A stretch of 64,000 nucleotides of DNA from Bacillus_CJ salitolerans (GCF_042680805.1 NZ_JBHUEM010000020.1:62001-126000); one strand, 5' to 3'. Counted from the first letter of the stretch, positions 33,487 through 41,567 are shown. The notes: generated by a model not told the origin, from the letters alone. A program made the numbers and translations.

Positions 33487-34220
33487 ATGAAAGAATACTA
33501 GAAGTCAAAAATGTTTCATTTAGCTATGGTCCTATCCAAGCACTAGATCATGTTAACTTCCATGTGGAAAGGGGTGAAATTGTTGCATTGCTTGGTGCAA
33601 ATGGTGCTGGAAAGACGACCATTTTGAAAAATATATCAGGTTTATTACGTCCCTCTAAGGGAGAGATTTTTTACAAAAATGAAGATATTTCAAAGGTTGA
33701 CGCAGAGAAAATTGTAGAAAAACAATTGATTCAAGTGCCCGAGCATCGTCAGGTTTTCAGCACGATGACGGTGCAAGATAATTTATATTTAGGTGCGTAT
33801 CATCATCATAAAAAAACGGGAAAGAAAGAGATAACTCGTGATATTGAAAGAGTATTTGAGTTATTTCCTATATTAGAAGAAAGAAAAGAACAATTAGGAG
33901 GAACGTTGTCAGGCGGTCAGCAGCAAATGCTTGCTATAGCACGTGCTGTCATGGCCAAACCAGAGCTATTACTTCTAGATGAACCGTCATTAGGGCTAGC
34001 ACCGTTAATAGTAAAGGAAGTTCTTCAATACGTAAAAAAATTAAATGAAGACTTTGGTGTAACTGTTCTTCTTATCGAGCAAAACGTTGCAGCTTCATTA
34101 AAGATTGCTGATCGAGGCTATGTAATGTCACATGGGTCCATTGTTAAAGAAGGTACATCTATCGATTTATTAAATGATAAAGAAGTAAAGGAAGCCTTCC
34201 TTGGACACACCATTACATAG
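33483..34220 (+). CDS. ABC importer ATPase, LivF-like
   Basis: The 245-residue ATPase has Walker A GANGAGKTT (38-46), signature LSGGQQQMLAIARA, and Walker B LLLLDEPSLGLAPL, the standard LivF pattern. It starts at GTG 33483 within the end of livG, with GAGGAGG just upstream. It pairs with LivG in a heterodimer. A perfect 20-base palindrome follows it before the binding-protein gene. Confidence 0.92.
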   Translation: MNERILEVKNVSFSYGPIQALDHVNFHVERGEIVALLGANGAGKTTILKNISGLLRPSKGEIFYKNEDISKVDAEKIVEKQLIQVPEHRQVFSTMTVQDNLYLGAYHHHKKTGKKEITRDIERVFELFPILEERKEQLGGTLSGGQQQMLAIARAVMAKPELLLLDEPSLGLAPLIVKEVLQYVKKLNEDFGVTVLLIEQNVAASLKIADRGYVMSHGSIVKEGTSIDLLNDKEVKEAFLGHTIT

Positions 34221-34229
34221 AAATTTGAA

Positions 34230-34249
34230 TTAAACGCAATTGCGTTTAA
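34230..34249 (+). promoter_or_regulatory. Palindrome between livF and livK
   Basis: TTAAACGCAATTGCGTTTAA is a perfect 20-base palindrome. It has no T run, so it is not a normal terminator; it may be an RNA-processing or mRNA-stability element that raises livK levels relative to the other subunits, or a protein-binding site. Confidence 0.5.
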
Positions 34250-34282
34250 GGATAGAAATCAAAATTATAGGGGGAACGAAAC

Positions 34283-35449
34283 ATGAAAAAGGTTTTTTCT
34301 AGTATTTTAATTATGCTCCTTGCCATAGGGATGGTTGCCTGTAGCAGTTCATCAGGTGGAGATGGTCAACCAGAGGTTTATAAGATAGGGGCGGTCTATT
34401 CAAAAACTGGACCTGCAAGTCCACTAGGTGAACCTGAGTGGAATGCAGCAGAACTTCTAGAGAAACAAATTAATGATAATGGTGGAATAAACGGTGTGCC
34501 AATTGAGATTATCTTAGCAGATGATGAATCAAAGCCTGAAAAAGCAATTGAAGAAACGAACCGACTCATTAATGATGAGAATGTACTCGCGATTATTGGA
34601 ACAACAACAAGTGGTGCATCATTAGCGATGAAAGGAATTGCAATGGATTTAGAAGTCCCAATGATCTCAGCTGGTGCTGCAGTCGGAATCATTTCTCCTG
34701 TTGAGGAATCAAATTGGGTATTCAAAACTCCACACTCTGACGCTCATGCCGCTGAACGTATTTACATGTACTTAAATGGTGAAGGGATATCGAAGGTTGC
34801 TATTTTAGCGGATTCAAATGCATTTGGAGCAAGTGGAGTAGAACAATTAGAGCTTTTAAAAGCAGACTACGGAATTGAAATTGTAACAAAAGAATCTTAT
34901 AACACTGATGATGCTGATATGAAAACACAATTAACAAAAATTAATAGTTCAGCTGCTGAAGCAATCATTGTATGGGGAACAAACCCTGGACCTGCAATCA
35001 TTGCAAAGAATATGAAGGAGCTTGGGATGAGCATGCCTCATATTGAAAGTCATGGAGTTGCCAATCAAGCGTTTATTGATCTAGCAGGGGAAGCAGCTGA
35101 AGGAGTAGTGATTCCAACAGGAAAACTATTATTCCCAACGCAAATACCTGAAAGTGACCCGCAATACGCGGTAATTTCAAGCTTCTACGATAGTTACAAA
35201 GAAGCTTATGGAAGTGAACCAACGAACTTCGGTTCTTATGGATATGATAATGTCATGCTAATTGTTGAAGCGTTAAAGTCTGGTGCTACCGATCGCGAGG
35301 GAATTCGTAACTACCTTGAAACAGAAGTGAAGGATTATGTAGGAGCAACAGGAATTTTCACATTCAGTCCAGAAGACCATAATGGCTTAAAGGCTGATAG
35401 TATGGTTTTAGCTGAAGTAAAAGACGGTAAATGGACTTTCAAAAAATAA
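34283..35449 (+). CDS. Liv-type substrate-binding lipoprotein
   Basis: The 388-residue protein has a lipoprotein signal (residues 1-20) with lipobox MVAC, then a two-lobe periplasmic-binding-protein fold of the LivJ/LivK type (IGAVYSKTGPASPLG near the N-terminus, ETNRLINDENVLAIIGTTTS). It is anchored outside the membrane and delivers the substrate to LivHM. GGGGGAACG precedes the ATG. In this operon it is last among the transporter genes, not first. The ligand is unknown; the gene context points to an aromatic acid or branched-chain amino acid. Confidence 0.9.
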   Translation: MKKVFSSILIMLLAIGMVACSSSSGGDGQPEVYKIGAVYSKTGPASPLGEPEWNAAELLEKQINDNGGINGVPIEIILADDESKPEKAIEETNRLINDENVLAIIGTTTSGASLAMKGIAMDLEVPMISAGAAVGIISPVEESNWVFKTPHSDAHAAERIYMYLNGEGISKVAILADSNAFGASGVEQLELLKADYGIEIVTKESYNTDDADMKTQLTKINSSAAEAIIVWGTNPGPAIIAKNMKELGMSMPHIESHGVANQAFIDLAGEAAEGVVIPTGKLLFPTQIPESDPQYAVISSFYDSYKEAYGSEPTNFGSYGYDNVMLIVEALKSGATDREGIRNYLETEVKDYVGATGIFTFSPEDHNGLKADSMVLAEVKDGKWTFKK

Positions 35450-35458
35450 TAAGAGAGT

Positions 35459-35496
35459 AAGGCATTTGTCATATTTATTGATAAATGCCTTTTCTC
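35459..35496 (+). terminator. Hairpin after livK
   Basis: AAGGCATTT pairs with AAATGCCTT (35483-35491) and is followed by TTCTCTC. It lies only 17 bases before the thioesterase gene, so it may reduce rather than stop transcription. Confidence 0.65.
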
Positions 35497-35512
35497 TCAA
35501 GTGGGGGAGTAA

Positions 35513-35920
35513 ATGGTGAAAGAGACTGTTTTGGAACACATATCATCAGACCCTTTCGCTAAAATGCTAGGTGTCCAAATTCATGAAGTAGCATTGGGCA
35601 GGGCGAAGGTAAGTATGAATATTAAAGAAAGCATGCTAAATTTTCATGGTGCGGCAAATGGTGGGGTTATTTTTTCTCTTGCAGATATTGCATTTGCAAT
35701 TGCTAGTAATTCTTACGGTCAGACTGCAGTAGGTATAAACGTTAGTATTAATTATATGAAAGCAGGGTTAGGTGGAGATACGATTACTGCGTTAGCTGAG
35801 GAAGTTTCCATAAACCCAAAACTAGGTTTATATCGTATGACAATTACGAATCAAGAGGGTGAGCTATTGGCCACTGCCGATGGGATGGTATATCGAAAAA
35901 AAGAATTTTTTGCTCAATAA
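35513..35920 (+). CDS. paaI: PaaI-like hotdog thioesterase
   Basis: The 135-residue protein matches the PaaI hotdog family, with the catalytic-helix motif HGAANGGVIFSLADIAFA near residue 46 (Asn and Asp typical of the active site) and the strand INYMKAGLGGDTITA. PaaI hydrolyses stalled phenylacetyl-CoA or ring-hydroxylated CoA esters, protecting the CoA pool. It lies in the same direction as the liv operon and close to the acyl-CoA genes, which supports the phenylacetate reading. GTGGGGGAG precedes ATG 35513. A clear terminator follows. Confidence 0.85.
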   Translation: MVKETVLEHISSDPFAKMLGVQIHEVALGRAKVSMNIKESMLNFHGAANGGVIFSLADIAFAIASNSYGQTAVGINVSINYMKAGLGGDTITALAEEVSINPKLGLYRMTITNQEGELLATADGMVYRKKEFFAQ

Positions 35921-35927
35921 AAAATGT

Positions 35928-35960
35928 AAGATCCTTAAACGATGATTTAAGGATCTTTTT
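35928..35960 (+). terminator. Intrinsic terminator after paaI
   Basis: AAGATCCTTAAA pairs with TTTAAGGATCTT (35946-35957) followed by TTT, a 12-bp stem with a 6-base loop. Confidence 0.9.
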
Positions 35961-35978
35961 ATAAGGTAAGAAAGTATT

Positions 35979-36183
35979 AGTTTCTGGTGTTTAGTTTATA
36001 CAATGTTACGGTTAAATCCAGCTCCAGCGCCCAGCCAAGATGAAATGGCGACATCTTTGCCATTTCATCCTACTCGAGGACAAATAACCTGTCATGAATA
36101 AAAGAGAATACCACCCTTTCTTTCATGACAGAACAATTGCTCTGCCTTAGGCAAAACGGGGCGCCCTGAGCCTTTTGTTTTCT
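35979..36183 (+). repeat. Structured intergenic repeat, copy 3
   Basis: This copy starts with AGTTTCTGGTGTTTAGTTTA and then TACAATGTTACG, a flank it shares with copy 4 but not with copies 1 and 2. The core follows: AGCTCCAGCGCCCAGCC, the palindrome AAGATGAAATGGC with GCCATTTCATC, ACTCGAGG, the hairpin CTGTCATGAA with TTCATGACAG, and the end block AAACGGGGCGCCCTGAGCC. It separates paaI from the HxlR gene. Confidence 0.85.
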
Positions 36184-36201
36184 TTACTTATCAGTAGTAT
36201 A

Positions 36202-36510
36202 TTATTCAATCCACTCTAAAGACCATTTTTCTACTTCTTTCATTAATGGTCCAAGTGCCAATCCCTTTTCAGTTAGGGAATACTCGATTCTTACAGGTGT
36301 TTCGGGAAAGACCTCCCTCGTTACAATCCCTTCATATTCTAAATCTTTTAGTCTTTCTGAAAGAAGCCTTCCACTTATACCAATCGCAGTTTCAATATGA
36401 CAAAAGCGATGTGAGCCAGAGAGTAGTTGATAAATAATAAGACTAGTCCAACGTTTGCTTAGAATCTTCATTGCTTTTTCTAATTTAGGACAAAGTAGAG
36501 ATTCATTCAT
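36202..36510 (-). CDS. HxlR/DUF24-family regulator (YodB/CatR-like)
   Basis: The 102-residue winged-helix protein has the DUF24 pattern CPKLEKAMKILSKRWT with Cys7, LLSERLKDLEYEGIV and FPETPVRIEYSLTEKG. In YodB and CatR of B. subtilis the matching N-terminal cysteine senses quinones and diamide; oxidation releases the operator. The gene is divergent from catE, which CatR and YodB control in B. subtilis. The good match, the conserved cysteine and the neighbour together make this a thiol-redox repressor of catE-spx. The ATG at 36510 follows AGGAGTG. Confidence 0.88.
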   Translation of the reverse strand: MNESLLCPKLEKAMKILSKRWTSLIIYQLLSGSHRFCHIETAIGISGRLLSERLKDLEYEGIVTREVFPETPVRIEYSLTEKGLALGPLMKEVEKWSLEWIE

Positions 36511-36577
36511 ATTTCTTCACTCCTATTAAGGATATTATAGCTCATTTTAAAAAAAGATAATAATTATTTGCAGATGA

Positions 36578-36622
36578 TTGACTAAAACTAATTACAAATA
36601 TATAATTACTTACATAAAGTAA
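36578..36622 (+). promoter_or_regulatory. catE promoter with overlapping HxlR-type operator
   Basis: TTGACT at 36578-36583 and TATAAT at 36601-36606 are 17 bases apart. A perfect inverted repeat, TTACTT-ACATA-AAGTAA (36606-36622), begins at the last base of the -10 and covers the likely start point. DUF24 regulators bind TTAC/GTAA-type inverted repeats, so this is a good repressor site. Confidence 0.75.
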
Positions 36623-36717
36623 CTCGTGTATATAATATAAGTGAATTATAGTATATTATTATCTCGAATTCAATATATATGAATGTAGGATATTCGTCCC
36701 ATAATGGAGGCAAAATA

Positions 36718-37599
36718 ATGAACTTTCATGAAAAGCCAAACACTTTTGTCAATTTAGTTGAACTAAAAGTTTCAAATCTAGCACGTTCACTTGATTTTTA
36801 TCAAACTATCATTGGCTTAAAAGTACTACAGAAAACAGATAGTTCAGCTGTTTTAACAGTAAATGGGGTAAGCCCTTTGTTAACAATTATCGAGCCTGTC
36901 GACATTATAGCAAAACAGCCTCGCACTTCAGGATTATATCATTTTGCATTGTTGCTCCCAAATCGAAAAGAATTAGCAAAGGTATTTAAACACTTAATTG
37001 AATTGAATGTATTATTAGGATCAGCTGACCATCTTGTTAGTGAGGCACTTTACTTAACAGATCCAGATGGAAATGGTATTGAAATGTATGCAGACCGCCC
37101 AGCAAACACTTGGAGTTGGGAAAATAATTTAGTTAAGATGGCTTCTGTACAATTAGACTCTAGGGGCATTCTAAGTGAGCTTGAGGATAAAGAGTGGGAT
37201 TATCTTCCAGATTCGACCATATTAGGGCATATTCACCTTCATGTATCTAATTTAGAGGAAGCTGCAGAATTTTATACTAATGGTCTAGGTTTTCATATTG
37301 TAAGCCATTATCCACAAGCCCTCTTTATGTCATCTGGAGGGTATCATCATCACATTGCAATAAACACTTGGAATGGAGAGGGCGCCGCGTCACCGAAGGA
37401 TAATAGTGTTGGTTTACAATCATATAGAATTGTGTATCCAAGTGAGATAGAAAGACTACATGTTTTAGAACAACTTCATAAATTGGGTGCGACTGTAACT
37501 CAAAAAAATAATAGTTATTTAACAATTGACCCATCAGGAAATAAAATACAATTAGCAATATATGGAGAGGAAGGATGTTATGATTACACTATACGTTAG
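36718..37599 (+). CDS. catE: Catechol-2,3-dioxygenase (CatE-like VOC protein)
   Basis: The 293-residue protein has two VOC (glyoxalase-fold) halves, about residues 10-125 and 165-290. It is close to B. subtilis CatE through GLYHFALLLPNRKEL, LYLTDPDGNGIEMYADRP and the second-half GHIHLHVS and YHHHIAINTW. The enzyme opens catechol rings with Fe2+ and O2, giving protection against catechol and quinone stress. ATG 36718 is chosen because AATGGAGG lies 8 bases upstream; an in-frame codon at 36679 has no such site. The last 20 bases overlap the spx gene. Confidence 0.87.
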   Translation: MNFHEKPNTFVNLVELKVSNLARSLDFYQTIIGLKVLQKTDSSAVLTVNGVSPLLTIIEPVDIIAKQPRTSGLYHFALLLPNRKELAKVFKHLIELNVLLGSADHLVSEALYLTDPDGNGIEMYADRPANTWSWENNLVKMASVQLDSRGILSELEDKEWDYLPDSTILGHIHLHVSNLEEAAEFYTNGLGFHIVSHYPQALFMSSGGYHHHIAINTWNGEGAASPKDNSVGLQSYRIVYPSEIERLHVLEQLHKLGATVTQKNNSYLTIDPSGNKIQLAIYGEEGCYDYTIR

Positions 37600-37975
37600 T
37601 CCAAGCTGCACGTCATGTAGAAAGGCGAAGGCATGGTTAGAGAAGAATGGGTTAAACTTTATAGAGAAGAATATATTAAACGAACCTCTAACAATAAACG
37701 AAATTAAATCGATTATTAGGATGACCGAAGAAGGAACACACGAGATTATTTCTACTCGATCCAAGACGTTTCATGAACTAAACATAAATCTAGATGAATT
37801 AAAATTAAATGAACTATATGAAGTTATTATTAAACATCCAAGCATTCTAAAAAGACCAATTCTAATGGATGAAAAAAGATTACTTGTTGGTTATAATGAT
37901 GAAGAAATTCGCAGCTTCTTACCTCGAAAAGTTAGAGAATATCAAGCGAAACAATTATTACAAAAAGCAAACTAA
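37580..37975 (+). CDS. spx: Spx-family redox regulator
   Basis: The 131-residue protein is a clear Spx homologue, with the CTSC redox pair at Cys10 and Cys13, RMTEEGTHEIISTRSK, LKRPILMDEKRLLVGYN and FLPRKVREYQ. Spx binds the alpha subunit of RNA polymerase and activates thiol-stress genes when its CXXC is oxidised. The C-terminus ends KAN, close to the LAN degradation tag of B. subtilis Spx. ATG 37580 follows GGAGAGGAAGG inside catE, so it is coupled to it. The main spx of Bacillus sits near mecA, so this is probably a paralogue. Confidence 0.87.
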   Translation: MITLYVSPSCTSCRKAKAWLEKNGLNFIEKNILNEPLTINEIKSIIRMTEEGTHEIISTRSKTFHELNINLDELKLNELYEVIIKHPSILKRPILMDEKRLLVGYNDEEIRSFLPRKVREYQAKQLLQKAN

Positions 37976-38302
37976 AAAATCTGAACCTAGCCAAATTGAC
38001 TTTGATTATTCTACTTTTTAACTTTTAGGCGGTGTTAAAGTAAGTATTACTTGTTGAAAGTGGAAGGGGAGAGGCTCTTATTGGAGAACAGGTGTGGACC
38101 TATGCAGGGGATTTTTGCTAGGATGATAGAGGTCATCAAATCCTGTTTAAGCTGGGAAATACGCTCATGAAACGGGTATCTTTACCCATATTTACAGAGT
38201 GAATTTTTTGTTAAAAACACCTCCTGATTATCGTTAAGTATCAATACGACTCAGGGGGTGTTTTTTCTTGTCCTTCATTATTTGCTTCTGCTACCTTTTT
38301 TA
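37976..38302. other. Intergenic stretch with a strong hairpin
   Basis: No gene is supported. A frame near 38063-38200 reads GEQVWTYAGDFC, a TAG, and then GHQILFKLGNTLMKRVSLPI before TGA, which may be a gene remnant with a nonsense codon. AAAAACACCTCCTGA (38213-38227) pairs with TCAGGGGGTGTTTTT (38251-38265); this stem has T runs on both strands and can end the rluF transcript and any rightward one. Confidence 0.5.
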
Positions 38303-39010
38303 TTATGAACGATTTGGTTCGTGGTTTAAGTCCTTAAATAGAATATTCAATTCTTGTTCAGATAGATTTCTCCATTTACCAATGGGAAGTTTTCCAAGAT
38401 GAATGTTCATAATTCGGATTCGTTGTAGCCTTTTAACTTGAAAACCAAGTGCTGTACACATCCTCCGTATTTGCCTATTTAATCCTTGAGTTAGGATTAT
38501 ACGAAACACGTAATTGGATTCCTTGTAAATTTTACAAGGAAGTGTTTTTGTATCAAGGATTTCAACGCCATTAGACATTTTTTCTAAAAAGTGATTTGTA
38601 ATGGGTTTATCAACCGTCACGATGTATTCCTTATCATGTCTGCCTTCCGCACGCAAAATTTTATTGACGATATCGCCATCATTCGTCATAAGAATAAGGC
38701 CGTCCGAATCTTTGTCTAGGCGTCCGATAGGGAAAATCCTCTGTGCGTGGTTCACAAAATCTACGATGTTGCCTCTAATATGTCTTTCTGTTGTCGATGT
38801 AATACCGACCGGTTTATTTAAAGCAATATAAACGAGTTTTGGTTTTGATTTTATAGGTTTATGATCTACACGAACATCATCACCATCATTAACCTGACTT
38901 CCTGGTTCGGCTAGCTTTCCGTTGATGGTTACCCGTTTATCTGACACCCATTTATCTGCCTCACGTCTTGAACAAATCCCAGTCTCACTTATAAATTTAT
39001 TGATTCTCAA
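38303..39010 (-). CDS. rluF: 23S rRNA pseudouridine synthase RluF-like
   Basis: The 235-residue protein has an N-terminal S4 RNA-binding domain (MRINKFISETGICSRREAD) and an RsuA/RluB/E/F catalytic domain with the active-site Asp in FPIGRLDKDSDGLI near residue 98, then NRQIRRMC. It converts uridine to pseudouridine in ribosomal RNA; RluF acts on 23S rRNA position 2604 in E. coli. The exact target here is inferred from overall likeness. On the minus strand AAGGTGGGTTTT precedes the ATG. Confidence 0.88.
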   Translation of the reverse strand: MRINKFISETGICSRREADKWVSDKRVTINGKLAEPGSQVNDGDDVRVDHKPIKSKPKLVYIALNKPVGITSTTERHIRGNIVDFVNHAQRIFPIGRLDKDSDGLILMTNDGDIVNKILRAEGRHDKEYIVTVDKPITNHFLEKMSNGVEILDTKTLPCKIYKESNYVFRIILTQGLNRQIRRMCTALGFQVKRLQRIRIMNIHLGKLPIGKWRNLSEQELNILFKDLNHEPNRS

Positions 39011-39202
39011 AAAAAACCCACCTTGTTCGTTCGAATTCTGTATTTATTATACCTTATCTATATCTTGAACACACATGTAGAGAAAAAAGAAGAATATTAT
39101 AAGAGAAACTTATTGTGAATAATAAATTATTTCTATTTAACAAATATACCAGATTCAGGTAAGCTTTGGTATGTAATTGACCCAAAGGAGGCATGAATAT
39201 AT

Positions 39203-40174
39203 ATGAAATTAGTTATATTAGATGATTGGGAAAATTTTTTTTACAATAATGATAAGATTGAGGAGTTAAGAAACCATTTTGACGTGGAGATATTTCATGA
39301 CAAACCAACAAGTGAAGTTTTAATTGAACGAATTAAACATGCCGATGTTATTATCCCTATTAGAGAAAGAACGATATTCAGTAAAGAAGTGCTAAGAGAG
39401 ATGAGGTGTATTAAACTAATTGCTCAAACAGGAACTGGCTTAGCACATATTGATTTGGAAGAAGCAACACGTCTTGGAATCCCTGTCGCGACAACACCTG
39501 GTGGATCATCAGCAGTTGTGGAGTTAATTTTTGGATTTATAATTGCACACTCAAGGAATTTAATTCCACTTGATCAGAATATGAAAAATGGATTATGGGA
39601 TGAACCTATCGGAATCGGCCTAGAAAATAAAACGATTGGAATTATTGGATTGGGTAAAATAGGAACAGGGGTAGCGAAGGTTGCCAAGGCATTTAATATG
39701 AACGTAATAGCTTGGGGACCAAGATTAACAAAGGAGAGAGCACTTGAACAAAATGTCGTCTATAGCGATTTTGAACAACTATTGCAGAAATCCCATTTCG
39801 TAGTCATTGCAGTAAGACTAGTTCCACAAACGAAACATTTACTCACAGAATCACACTTTAATATGATGAGAAGAGATGCATTCTTAATTAATACATCTAG
39901 AGGTGAAGTGGTAGATGAAGAGGCTTTACTTATAGCATTAAAGGAAAATAAAATTGGAGGCGCAGGTTTAGATGTATTTTCAGTAGAACCTCTATTCTCT
40001 GATCACCCTATCCTAAAATTAACAAATGTTATTTTGTCGCCTCATATCGGATGGAAAACAGACAAGATGTTTCACAATTTTTTAAGTGTGTCTATTGAAA
40101 ATATTATTTCGTATATTTTCCACAAGCAACCTATCAGGATTGCTAATCTAGAAGTACTTAATACAAATTCGTAA
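39203..40174 (+). CDS. D-2-hydroxyacid dehydrogenase family protein
   Basis: The 323-residue NAD-dependent enzyme has the Rossmann motif GIIGLGKIGTGVAKVA near residue 148. Its catalytic residues are Arg in NTSRGEVVDEEAL, Glu in VFSVEPL and His in LSPHIGW near residue 283. It interconverts 2-oxo acids and D-2-hydroxy acids; phosphoglycerate, glyoxylate and formate dehydrogenases belong here, and the substrate cannot be told apart. AAAGGAGG precedes the ATG. It stands alone and ends at a two-way hairpin. Confidence 0.88.
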   Translation: MKLVILDDWENFFYNNDKIEELRNHFDVEIFHDKPTSEVLIERIKHADVIIPIRERTIFSKEVLREMRCIKLIAQTGTGLAHIDLEEATRLGIPVATTPGGSSAVVELIFGFIIAHSRNLIPLDQNMKNGLWDEPIGIGLENKTIGIIGLGKIGTGVAKVAKAFNMNVIAWGPRLTKERALEQNVVYSDFEQLLQKSHFVVIAVRLVPQTKHLLTESHFNMMRRDAFLINTSRGEVVDEEALLIALKENKIGGAGLDVFSVEPLFSDHPILKLTNVILSPHIGWKTDKMFHNFLSVSIENIISYIFHKQPIRIANLEVLNTNS

Positions 40175-40190
40175 TTCTTGTTTATAACAT

Positions 40191-40225
40191 TGAAAGGGGT
40201 AGCTACATACAAACTACCCCTTTCA
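40191..40225. terminator. Two-way hairpin between convergent genes
   Basis: TGAAAGGGGTAG pairs with CTACCCCTTTCA (40214-40225). The stem is perfect over 12 bp. It serves the dehydrogenase gene and the small minus-strand gene; T runs are short. Confidence 0.7.
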
Positions 40226-40228
40226 ATA

Positions 40229-40381
40229 TTATGATTGATGATTATTGTTGTTGTTAGGTATGCGATTGTTTTGACTACCATTTCCTCTAAAAAATTCTTT
40301 TTGCTCGACATCCTTACCTTTTTCAATCGCTCTTTTTTCGGATCTAGAACGAATTTGTCGTCCATCTGTTTGGTTTCCCAC
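40229..40381 (-). CDS. Small hydrophilic protein of unknown function
   Basis: Fifty codons begin at GTG 40381, 8 bases after AAAGGAG on the minus strand, and read GNQTDGRQIRSRSEKRAIEK, then KDVEQKEF, and end in an Asn-rich tail (IPNNNNNHQS). The product is polar and probably unfolded or helical. A second frame over the same bases is also open, but its start has no ribosome binding site. No family is recognised. Confidence 0.55.
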   Translation of the reverse strand: MGNQTDGRQIRSRSEKRAIEKGKDVEQKEFFRGNGSQNNRIPNNNNNHQS

Positions 40382-40463
40382 ATCACATTCTCCTTTAACA
40401 AAGTAATCACTTATATCTTTTGATACTTTTATCGAAAATATTACATTACTGTATGTAGGAAAG

Positions 40464-41054
40464 TTAATAATCAAGGAGGAGAGTCTTAATTACTGCAATA
40501 TATTCCCTTGTCCATAGCTTGAACTGAACAATTTGGGGTGTTTTGGCAGGAAGTGTTGATACATTTTGATATTCTAAACGGTTTGCGATAATATTTGCAC
40601 GAAAGAGATGAAAATCATTACTCACAATCAAAACTTTATCATGTTGATTTATCCATTTTTTTGAAAAAGATAAATTTTCATAAGTTGAAGTTGATTGATC
40701 TTCTAAAATAATTTTCTCTTTTGAAACACCTTTGTTAATGAGATAGTTTGCCATCGCTCTTGCTTCCGTAATGGATTCGCCTTTTCCTTGGCCCCCAGAA
40801 ACAATCACCTTTTCAAACGGATGATTGCTTACATAATTCAGTGCAGCCTCCATCCGATATAACAGTGACAAGGACATCTCTTCTCCATTAAGTTTAGCCC
40901 CTAAAATTAAGACTATGTCAGCTTGATCAGTCGGTACTTCATTTGCCTTTTGGAGAATTAAGAAGTGTACCGTGACTGTATATAAAAAAGCAAGGAAGAG
41001 AAGTAACAATAAAAATAGAACGATGCGCCTTTTAATACTCTTTTGAATGTTCAT
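40464..41054 (-). CDS. YdcF/DUF218-family membrane protein
   Basis: The 196-residue protein has an N-terminal membrane anchor (residues 11-33) and a DUF218 domain facing outside. Motifs are VLILGAKL near residue 48, VSGGQGKGESITEARAM, EDQSTSTYENL and VSNDFHLFRA. Members of this family (YdcF, SanA) are linked to cell-envelope integrity, perhaps by handling cell-wall precursors; the reaction is unknown. It has a weak AGGAATCC ribosome binding site before ATG 41054. It is divergent from the PadR gene. Confidence 0.85.
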   Translation of the reverse strand: MNIQKSIKRRIVLFLLLLLFLAFLYTVTVHFLILQKANEVPTDQADIVLILGAKLNGEEMSLSLLYRMEAALNYVSNHPFEKVIVSGGQGKGESITEARAMANYLINKGVSKEKIILEDQSTSTYENLSFSKKWINQHDKVLIVSNDFHLFRANIIANRLEYQNVSTLPAKTPQIVQFKLWTREYIAVIKTLLLDY

Positions 41055-41122
41055 ACGGATTCCTTTCTATGAAACTTTTTCTATATTGTACTAGAGTTTT
41101 AGTTAAAATGGATAATTTTACA

Positions 41123-41167
41123 TTGACAAAATCGAAAGTGGAACCTATTATATCGTTATACGATATA
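41123..41167 (+). promoter_or_regulatory. padR promoter with overlapping palindromic operator
   Basis: TTGACA at 41123-41128 and TATTAT at 41146-41151 are 17 bases apart. TATATCGT-TAT-ACGATATA (41149-41167) is a perfect inverted repeat that overlaps the -10. A related half site (CCGATATAG) lies downstream near 41190. Autorepression by the PadR-like protein is the simplest reading. Confidence 0.7.
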
Positions 41168-41213
41168 TCACCGTTCGTAATACCGACGACCGATATAGTG
41201 AATGGAGGATAAG

Positions 41214-41567
41214 ATGAAACATAATGAAGTGTCAAAATACCTTCCCCTTACTCATACCACCTATTATATATTAATATCACTGATCTCGCCGTTACATGGA
41301 TATGGAATCATGCAAAAGGTTGAAGAAATAAGTGGTGGTGAAATCAAACTAGGGCCAGGTACCTTATATGGAGCATTGAGTAAACTTGAAAAACAAGGAA
41401 TAATCACAAAAATAGACGAAGTTGACGAAGAAAGACGAAAATCATATGTATTGACAACACTAGGAACTGAATTAGTTAAGCTTGAATTTTTAAGAATAAA
41501 AAAACTAATCGAAGTAAGTACATCTATTGTAAATAAATTAGAGGTGGACCAGAATGACAAAATATAA
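41214..41567 (+). CDS. PadR-family transcriptional regulator
   Basis: The 117-residue protein is a winged-helix PadR regulator: LTHTTYYILISLISPLHGYGIMQKV, of which the ISPLHGYGI turn is typical, then LGPGTLYGALSKLEKQGII as the recognition region, then the DEERRKSYVLTTLG wing. It is the short class without a long C-terminal domain. ATG 41214 is favoured by ATGGAGGAT upstream. It overlaps the DUF2812 gene by 14 bases. PadR-DUF2812 pairs are frequent in Firmicutes and probably form a small stress-responsive unit. Confidence 0.88.
   Translation: MKHNEVSKYLPLTHTTYYILISLISPLHGYGIMQKVEEISGGEIKLGPGTLYGALSKLEKQGIITKIDEVDEERRKSYVLTTLGTELVKLEFLRIKKLIEVSTSIVNKLEVDQNDKI

Noticed and set aside
34396..34725. 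Antisense ORF within the Liv binding-protein gene
   Set aside because: It is fully covered by a strongly supported gene and has no ribosome binding site.
40072..40410. Longer minus-strand ORF over the end of the D-hydroxyacid dehydrogenase gene
   Set aside because: It overlaps a well-supported gene in antisense; the 50-codon frame starting at GTG 40381 has the better ribosome binding site.
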